Of a stretch of 64,000 nt of DNA, positions 58,812 through 64,000 are shown piece after piece. The DNA lies in contig NZ_CP127389.1 in NCBI RefSeq assembly GCF_030271835.1, positions 2,268,001 through 2,332,000 of the forward strand. The letters are read 5' to 3'. Every line of letters begins with the position of its first letter. The stretch's first letter is position 1. The translations under genes were made by a program, and so were the position numbers. Source of the stretch: Proteus appendicitidis. Its GTDB lineage: Bacteria > Pseudomonadota > Gammaproteobacteria > Enterobacterales > Enterobacteriaceae. The notes beneath the pieces are model-generated. The model saw only the letters and a list, made by a program, of their open reading frames with translations, had not been told where the DNA came from and made no database searches.

Positions 58812-59549
58812 TTAACGAGCGATTTGTTTAAGAATGTTGACCCACATATCGGCATAATGAGGCCATGCTAAAAACTCTTTACTTCCCCAATGAGGAGAAC
58901 AGTCACTCATAAAGCAGCCTGTTTTTCCTTTTTCAAACTGACCAAATACCAGCAATGGATCTTCGCCAATATTTAATACCGTTTCTGTATTCTCTTTAGC
59001 TGAAACTTTGTTATAGCCAAGGAACATAGGCCATTCACCAAAGCCTTTTACTGATGCATGTTCAGCATTTACTGCACTTGCAAATACACCTTCAGGCGCT
59101 TCAACACGATCGTCACCATCCAGCATTTCAACAGGCAGAACTTCTGCAAGTAATGTATTTTTGTAGTTTGCTTTAGCTTCAATGCCCATAAATGACAAGT
59201 AGCCACCAATCATTAATAAGCCACCGCCATTAACTACAAACTCTTTAATTAACCCTAATGCGTTAGGGATAACTTTCATGTTATAGAAAGTATCGTTTTG
59301 CAGAAGGAACGTATTTGCACCAATATCACTAATAACAATGACATCGTATTTAGCCAACGCTTCAGCCGTTTGTGGGAATGCAACCTGAACGGTATGAGCA
59401 GGCATATAATCAACTTCAACACCCTTTTCTCTTAAGCAACTTAATAAGAACGTAGAGCCTTCTTCATATTTGCTGGAAGTGAAACTGTCGTAGCCTTTGG
59501 AGTGGATCATATGAATGTGCCATGACTCACCAATAAATAAGATTTTCAT
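58812..59549 (-). CDS. class I glutamine amidotransferase-like fold protein
   Basis: 245 residues. The family resembles cytoplasmic GATase1/ThuA-like proteins (IVISDIGANTFLL, VNGGGLLMIGGYLSFMGI). The expected nucleophile elbow reads GGYLS, with no cysteine, so glutaminase activity is unlikely. ThuA-like and A4-beta-galactosidase relatives act in sugar metabolism or as structural domains. It has AGAGGA before the ATG and lies 27 bases after the DeoR-ribokinase gene. Role in sugar catabolism is inferred from context only. Confidence 0.7.
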   Translation of the reverse strand: MKILFIGESWHIHMIHSKGYDSFTSSKYEEGSTFLLSCLREKGVEVDYMPAHTVQVAFPQTAEALAKYDVIVISDIGANTFLLQNDTFYNMKVIPNALGLIKEFVVNGGGLLMIGGYLSFMGIEAKANYKNTLLAEVLPVEMLDGDDRVEAPEGVFASAVNAEHASVKGFGEWPMFLGYNKVSAKENTETVLNIGEDPLLVFGQFEKGKTGCFMSDCSPHWGSKEFLAWPHYADMWVNILKQIAR

Positions 59550-59576
59550 TTTTATTCCTCTTTCAAAAAAGATTAT

Positions 59577-60797
59577 TTATTCAGGGGATTGGGTGACAAT
59601 CTGTGAATATGTTGTTTGATTGATGCGATGCATGACATTAATATCTTCAGGCATTTCTGAAGCATTACTCGTCTCAACAGCTAATGATGAAAAAGCTGAT
59701 GCATAGCGTAACGCATAAGAAAACTGCTTTCCTTTTGCCAATGAGGCAGCGAGCGCACCATTAAAAGCATCACCTGCCCCTGCTGTATTTTTTACAACTG
59801 CCGGATATGCCGGCGAGTAAATATACTTATATCCGTCATAAGCTAACGAACCTTTACTACCCAGCGTAATAACCACTTTATTTACGCCTTGCTGATAAAT
59901 AGAAACTGCCGCATTTTTTGCAGATCCTAAATCGAGTACTTCTATTCCAGATAATAAACTTGCTTCCGTTTCATTAGGTGTTAAAACATCTATCATTGGA
60001 AGTAATTCATTAACTATTTTGTTATAAGGTGCTGGATTAAGAATAATAGGAATATTATTTTCGTTTCCAATAGCAATAATTTCTTTTAATGCTTCAATAT
60101 TCGTTTCTAATTGAAGTAAAATGATATCTGCATCAATAATTTTATCTTTCTGTATTTTTATTTCATCCGCAGAAATATCCATATTAGAACCCGAGTAAAT
60201 AGAAATAATATTTTCTCCGCTCTCCTCTGATACAAAAATAGACGCAGTTCCTGTTTGGTAATTTTCAGTTTGATATATCGTCGATGTTTTTATTCTTGAT
60301 GACGATATAAAATTAACTGCATAATCACTAAATTGATCAGTACCTATCTTCGTAATAAAATGTACCTGTGCATCAGCATAACTCGCTGCCAATGCTTGGT
60401 TACAACCTTTACCTCCTGGTGAGAAGATAAATTTATTTGATAATAAGGATTCCCCGGCTTCTGGCAATCTAGGAAGATAACTAATCATATCAACATTAAA
60501 GGAGCCAAGTACGCACACCTTATTTATTGCTGTCTTGTTTTCTAAATCGTTTTTATCAATTTGATCATTACATTCTAGAAATTGTATAATTTCTTTCTTA
60601 GCGACTTTATCTAATGTTTCAAATTCAATAAAAGCGCCACCATGGCATCTTTTTATTATTCCCTTTTCTGCGAGTGTATTTAAATCAGATCGTATTGTTT
60701 CTTTGGTAACATCAAGTTCTTTAGCCAAAACAGAAACTTTTACTGCACCATTACCTTTGATCAGATTAATTATTTTTTTATGACGTTCTGCTTTCAT
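59577..60797 (-). CDS. DeoR-type HTH fused to ribokinase-family (PfkB) sugar kinase
   Basis: 406 residues. N-terminal DeoR helix-turn-helix (about 1-55): RHKKIINLIKGNGAVKVSVLA, VTKETIRSDLNTLAEKGIIKRCHGGAF. After a linker, a complete PfkB kinase follows (about 92-395): GSFNVDMISYLPRLPEAGE, the GGKGCNQALAA substrate motif, NPAPYNK, TPNETEASLLSG, and the catalytic NTAGAGDAFNGALAA with the general-base Asp. The DeoR sensor domain is replaced by the kinase, so the protein may sense its own substrate while phosphorylating it. First gene of the four-gene operon. Substrate sugar unknown. Confidence 0.88.
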   Translation of the reverse strand: MKAERHKKIINLIKGNGAVKVSVLAKELDVTKETIRSDLNTLAEKGIIKRCHGGAFIEFETLDKVAKKEIIQFLECNDQIDKNDLENKTAINKVCVLGSFNVDMISYLPRLPEAGESLLSNKFIFSPGGKGCNQALAASYADAQVHFITKIGTDQFSDYAVNFISSSRIKTSTIYQTENYQTGTASIFVSEESGENIISIYSGSNMDISADEIKIQKDKIIDADIILLQLETNIEALKEIIAIGNENNIPIILNPAPYNKIVNELLPMIDVLTPNETEASLLSGIEVLDLGSAKNAAVSIYQQGVNKVVITLGSKGSLAYDGYKYIYSPAYPAVVKNTAGAGDAFNGALAASLAKGKQFSYALRYASAFSSLAVETSNASEMPEDINVMHRINQTTYSQIVTQSPE

Positions 60798-61828
60798 TTA
60801 ATGTTACCTCTATGGCAACAACTTTAGTTTATTAGTTGTTATGGGATTGTGATTACAATCATATGTTATTTATTAAAAGCAAAAAAAAGCAGAAATACAA
60901 AAATAAAAAACAAAAAGAAACAGAAATAAAAAATGACAATCGTAAATTTATTTAATAAATAAATTTAGAATTTATTTCTTTTTTAGAAAGAATCAATCAA
61001 TGTATAACGTTGCAACAACTTATTTACCATAAATAAATTTAATATTATTTTTTATTTTTATACGGTAGACAATATTAGAAAATTAAATATAAAAATAAAA
61101 TTCACTTTTATAAATAAGGGATTAGAGAAAAACAATTTTATATTTCTGTAAAACACCCGTAATAATGCTTAAATAAAACACAATCTAATTGAATCGAGCA
61201 ATGCATTAATTATTTTTATCATCACTGGCTTTTAAAACGCATTTACCATAAAGAAAATCTAATCATTAAATACCAAAGAAAACGATACCCTTTTATCAAA
61301 GAACGTAAATTACTTAAGTAATGCAAAAATAATGCTTAAAACACACCCAATTTTCACATTTCATTTTTGTGATAGAGATAACATTTTCTAATCTAGAAAT
61401 GCCTTTCTAATAAAGAAAATATCGATAATTTGTTTCTCTTTTCAATTTTATGCACTTCATTTACTACAAATTTGCTATCACCCTTTGTCTATTTAGTGCA
61501 TCAATAGGTCAAACTTTGATTTTGTTTTGTAAATGAGAAAGCTTTCCTATGTTTTTTATTCATATTTTATAAATACTGTTTATATCATTAATCAACTTAG
61601 CAATAGACATTAAACCTGCAAAGGGGAAATAATCAGATTTTCACACCTACCCTGAGAATTAAACCGATATTTAACACCAATAATTTTTGTCAAATAACCT
61701 TTTTATTAGAAACATTCTGACATACTTATTTCCTCGCATTAATCCCATTTTATGCCTAACTTTATTCATAACGTCAGACACAACATAGACGACTGACAAA
61801 AAGCACAACATAAAATAAGGATATATTA
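60798..61828. other. long AT-rich intergenic region upstream of the catabolic operon
   Basis: Over 1 kb with no credible gene. Runs of A every ten or so bases (60880-60935) suggest intrinsic bending. A 25-base palindrome at 60943-60967 and partial copies (ATAAATAAATTTAA near 61030) may be regulator sites. The composition is that of H-NS-bound DNA. It must contain the promoters of both flanking transcripts. Confidence 0.6.
60943..60967. promoter_or_regulatory. 25-base perfect palindrome, candidate operator of the DeoR-ribokinase
   Basis: TAAATTTATTTA (60943-60954), central A, TAAATAAATTTA (60956-60967). It lies about 145 bases before the fusion gene start. Palindromes of AT-rich DNA arise by chance, so the regulatory role is a hypothesis. 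Confidence 0.4.
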
Positions 61829-62320
61829 ATGAAAATAAAATCACTTATCGCAATCTCATTATTAAGCGCTAGCTTTTCTCTTTTTGCCGCAGAGAGTTCA
61901 ACATCAACTGCCAATATTCAAACTCAAGGTGTTATTCAGGCTCAAAAAGAGCTAAATGACTATGAGAAAGTCATGATAGAAAAAGTTTGGATAACAACTG
62001 ACGCTATCGATGAAAAAGGAAATAAAACTACAGCCGATAATCCACAAGTCAGTAACTATTTTGGGCTTGCTGAATATTATCCTAATGGCACTTTTATTAT
62101 GTTTACACCGGAAGGTAAACAGAAAATGCAAGGTGATTGGTCAATGTCCGATGATGGCAAAATACGTACCTTAGTTGCCAAAGATACTGAAGGTAAAACA
62201 CTATTTACCCGAGATGTAGAAAATATCACGGTTAAAAATGATGAGTATACCTATCGTATTTATCCAAATGCTGATGATCATAATACCTATTTCGATATTA
62301 TCCATCACGTTAAAAAATAA
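61829..62320 (+). CDS. periplasmic DUF4822 protein
   Basis: 163 residues with a clear signal peptide (KIKSLIAISLLSASFSLFA, cleavage before AES). The mature part matches the DUF4822 pattern: VWITTDAIDEKGNKTT, VSNYFGLAEYYPNGTF, GDWSMSDDGKIRTLVAKD, and the ending YFDIIHH. No lipobox, so it is soluble periplasmic. Function unknown. AAGGA precedes the ATG. Single gene between the long AT-rich region and the RNA-repair pair. Confidence 0.82.
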   Translation: MKIKSLIAISLLSASFSLFAAESSTSTANIQTQGVIQAQKELNDYEKVMIEKVWITTDAIDEKGNKTTADNPQVSNYFGLAEYYPNGTFIMFTPEGKQKMQGDWSMSDDGKIRTLVAKDTEGKTLFTRDVENITVKNDEYTYRIYPNADDHNTYFDIIHHVKK

Positions 62321-62370
62321 ATTTAGTACGTTGTTTTACCTGCAAATTAATCCCAATCAATAAACAAAAA

Positions 62371-62398
62371 AGGGTTACTTATTTTTATAAGTAACCCT
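62371..62398 (-). terminator. terminator of the RNA-repair operon
   Basis: agggttactt (62371-62380) with aagtaaccct (62389-62398); on the reverse strand a T6 run follows. It may also serve the forward DUF4822 gene weakly. Confidence 0.85.
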
Positions 62399-62446
62399 CG
62401 CTTTATTTTATAATCTACTTATCATTTTGCCGAAATAATCGGGTTA

Positions 62447-63583
62447 TTAAAGTATGCTTTGGGATTGCCCTTCAATCCAATAAATCACTTTATGCGCTTC
62501 TTCTGGTGTTGGTACTTCCAATTTACTCAACATGCGTTCCATTACTTTAGTTGGTACAGCTTCGTTTCTTGCATTATTTTGCCGCTGCCATTGCGCATAA
62601 GGAACTTCAATATAAACCAACTTAATTTTCGCATTATAACGATAAAACAAAGAGATAAGTTGATCTCGCATTTTTCTTGTAATATTAGTGGCATTCCAAA
62701 CAAAAGGTTTATGCTCTCGTAAATAAATACGGGCTTGTTCTTTTGCTTGCTGTGCTATCCAACCATTAGCATCTCTATTATCAGGCTTAATATTATGCTG
62801 ACGACGAAGATCATCTAAACTCACAATCGGAAGATCTGCACAATGTTGGCGAATAAAAGTATCTTTTCCCATACCCGGTAATCCACATAACACCGTAACT
62901 TCACTTCCTTTTTCAGGATAAGGCTCATAATTGTAATCCGTACTATTTTCTGTATAAAAATAGTGAAAGCGAGCCTCATCAGAAGGAAATATAGCCCTTC
63001 TACGCCAACAATTTAACTCTTCACAATAAAGTGTAAATAACGCAATTTTATCAAAAAGAGCTTGTTTATCTTCACAATCTCGCCCTAAAACATCAGCTTT
63101 AGCCAATAATGCCAACAAATAGCAATCTACTCTTAGTGATGCAGCAAGCAGTGCTTTTTTAGGATCAGGCTTATCCATCACCCACAACGGTAACCCATGA
63201 AAGCGAACTAAAGCCGCAATCTGCTCTCTATCAGCAAAGTTTAAAGGTACTTTTTCATACAGAAAAAGACGCGTTGTTAATTCCCCTTTACGAGCATGAC
63301 CCGGTGAAACAATACGCCCCCCTTCTTCGCGTGTTGTAGAGCGTTTTTCTACATCATGAAGTAGTGCCGAGATCCATAAAATTTGCTGCTCTCGTTCAGT
63401 TAACGCCTGATATTCTGGCAATGATTTAACTGAATTAATTACTCTTTGTGTATGTATCGCCACATCACCTTCTGCATGATGAATAGGATCTTGCATAACA
63501 CCCGCCATATCACTAATTTCATCAAACGACTCACAAAGATGTTCCCATGACATTTCAGTGTGTAATTTCTTATGAAGCATCAT
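62447..63583 (-). CDS. HD-Pnk: HD-domain phosphoesterase fused to 5'-OH polynucleotide kinase
   Basis: 378 residues from the ATG at 63583; AGGAG lies 5 bases upstream, and the ATG overlaps the RNA ligase stop (ATGA). A longer frame to 63640 would overlap the ligase by 61 bases. N-terminal HD domain (about 30-180): His44 in VAIHTQ, His76-Asp77 in LLHDVEK and Asp164 in AKADVLG. C-terminal P-loop kinase (about 228-378): CGLPGMGKDTF Walker A and SLDDLRRQ, the Asp-x-x-Arg of T4 Pnkp-like kinases. Characterised HD-Pnk (Runella) removes 2',3'-cyclic phosphate and adds 5' phosphate to broken RNA. Coupled to an RNA ligase, this supports tRNA or RNA repair. In vivo target unknown. Confidence 0.9.
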   Translation of the reverse strand: MMLHKKLHTEMSWEHLCESFDEISDMAGVMQDPIHHAEGDVAIHTQRVINSVKSLPEYQALTEREQQILWISALLHDVEKRSTTREEGGRIVSPGHARKGELTTRLFLYEKVPLNFADREQIAALVRFHGLPLWVMDKPDPKKALLAASLRVDCYLLALLAKADVLGRDCEDKQALFDKIALFTLYCEELNCWRRRAIFPSDEARFHYFYTENSTDYNYEPYPEKGSEVTVLCGLPGMGKDTFIRQHCADLPIVSLDDLRRQHNIKPDNRDANGWIAQQAKEQARIYLREHKPFVWNATNITRKMRDQLISLFYRYNAKIKLVYIEVPYAQWQRQNNARNEAVPTKVMERMLSKLEVPTPEEAHKVIYWIEGQSQSIL

Positions 63584-64000
63584 TGAGACTCCTGTGTTTT
63601 TTCCCAAATTAAAGATGCTCGTCGCCAATTTTTTTTCCAATGAACATCTGTTTTAACATGATCTTTTCTAACATATTTAAAAACACGATGTGAAAAATCA
63701 TCTAAAGAAAATGACTGTACATCTCGCGTAACAATGCCTTCCATGGGGCTTGGTTTTTGCGTTAAAACATCATGTGATTGAAAGAAACTTGCCTGTTTAG
63801 CTTGAGAAACAATCATATTTTCAAAATCAGTTTTATCCTGACATTTAGGCAGTTTAATTTCTGGCACAGTTGGAAGATCAAACAAAGCAGCATAAAACTG
63901 CACTTCTTCCCAACTTAACCATTTATCTTTATAACGAACCGCAAACACATAAAAATATTCTTCTAGGTGTGTATATTCAATAGAGTGAATGGCATATAGA
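63580..64000 (-). CDS. RNA ligase, C-terminal part (gene runs off the right edge)
   Basis: The frame is open from the window edge to the stop at 63580, giving 139 visible codons; an internal GTG at 63948 is not the start. Visible text includes LYAIHSIEY, VFAVRYKDKWLSWEE, the nucleotidyltransferase motif IV MEGIVTRD, and motif V FKYVRKDHVKTDVHW, which together identify the RNA_ligase (Rnl) family. The catalytic KxDG motif I lies outside the window. Its stop overlaps the HD-Pnk start (ATGA), so the two are translationally coupled: the kinase/phosphoesterase heals ends and this enzyme seals them. Confidence 0.88.
   Translation of the reverse strand, partial: LYAIHSIEYTHLEEYFYVFAVRYKDKWLSWEEVQFYAALFDLPTVPEIKLPKCQDKTDFENMIVSQAKQASFFQSHDVLTQKPSPMEGIVTRDVQSFSLDDFSHRVFKYVRKDHVKTDVHWKKNWRRASLIWEKTQESQ

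Overview
The window is enterobacterial chromosome. Low G+C, AT-rich intergenic DNA and protein sequences close to but clearly distinct from Escherichia coli suggest Morganellaceae, most likely Proteus; that assignment rests on my recognition of the sequences, not on a database search. I see no IS element, prophage or CRISPR array.

Layout. 1-6456: the 5' part of nirB (reverse strand) with an FNR/NarL-type control region, then a five-gene peptide/nickel-family ABC importer. 6588-18261: a conserved block ychE, adhE, tdk, hns, galU, rssB, ychJ, purU, with a UDP-glucuronate 4-epimerase gene inserted beside galU and no rssA. 18517-18601: tRNA-Tyr, followed by an AT-rich LysR gene. 19944-32833: xthA, topB-selD-ydjA, sppA, ansA, pncA, yeaC, msrB, gapA, yeaD, mipA, again in E. 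coli-like order. 32928-41386: hypF, dadX-dadA, fadR, nhaB, dsbB. 41471-47434: a more variable stretch with a DUF333-type lipoprotein, emrE, sotB, an unknown membrane protein, a methyltransferase, a DUF305 protein behind a CueR-type promoter, and a family 9 glycosyltransferase. 47632-51624: the tRNA operon Gly-Cys-Leu with three identical tRNA-Leu(TAA) genes, pgsA, uvrC and a uvrY whose receiver has lost its phosphorylation residues. 51833-56572: a GFA-family protein, a large DUF2339 membrane protein and a GlpX-type phosphatase. 56682-60797: a probable catabolic operon (DeoR-ribokinase fusion, GATase-like protein, YdcZ-type transporter, phosphotriesterase-family hydrolase). 61829-64000: a DUF4822 periplasmic protein, then an RNA-repair pair (HD-Pnk end-healing enzyme and an RNA ligase cut by the window edge).

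Most of the window is core metabolism: anaerobic electron flow and fermentation (nirB, adhE), glycolysis (gapA, yeaD), alanine catabolism (dadAX), nucleotide, NAD and folate salvage (tdk, pncA, purU), DNA repair (xthA, topB, uvrC), selenium (selD), redox and envelope (dsbB, msrB, sppA, mipA, pgsA, galU, epimerase). The items most worth a second look are the HD-Pnk/RNA-ligase operon, the degenerate UvrY receiver, the uncharacterised DeoR-ribokinase operon with its 25-base palindrome, the amplified tRNA-Leu genes, the CueR-type promoter before the DUF305 gene, and the gene-free adhE-tdk gap that carries a perfect NarL-type palindrome.
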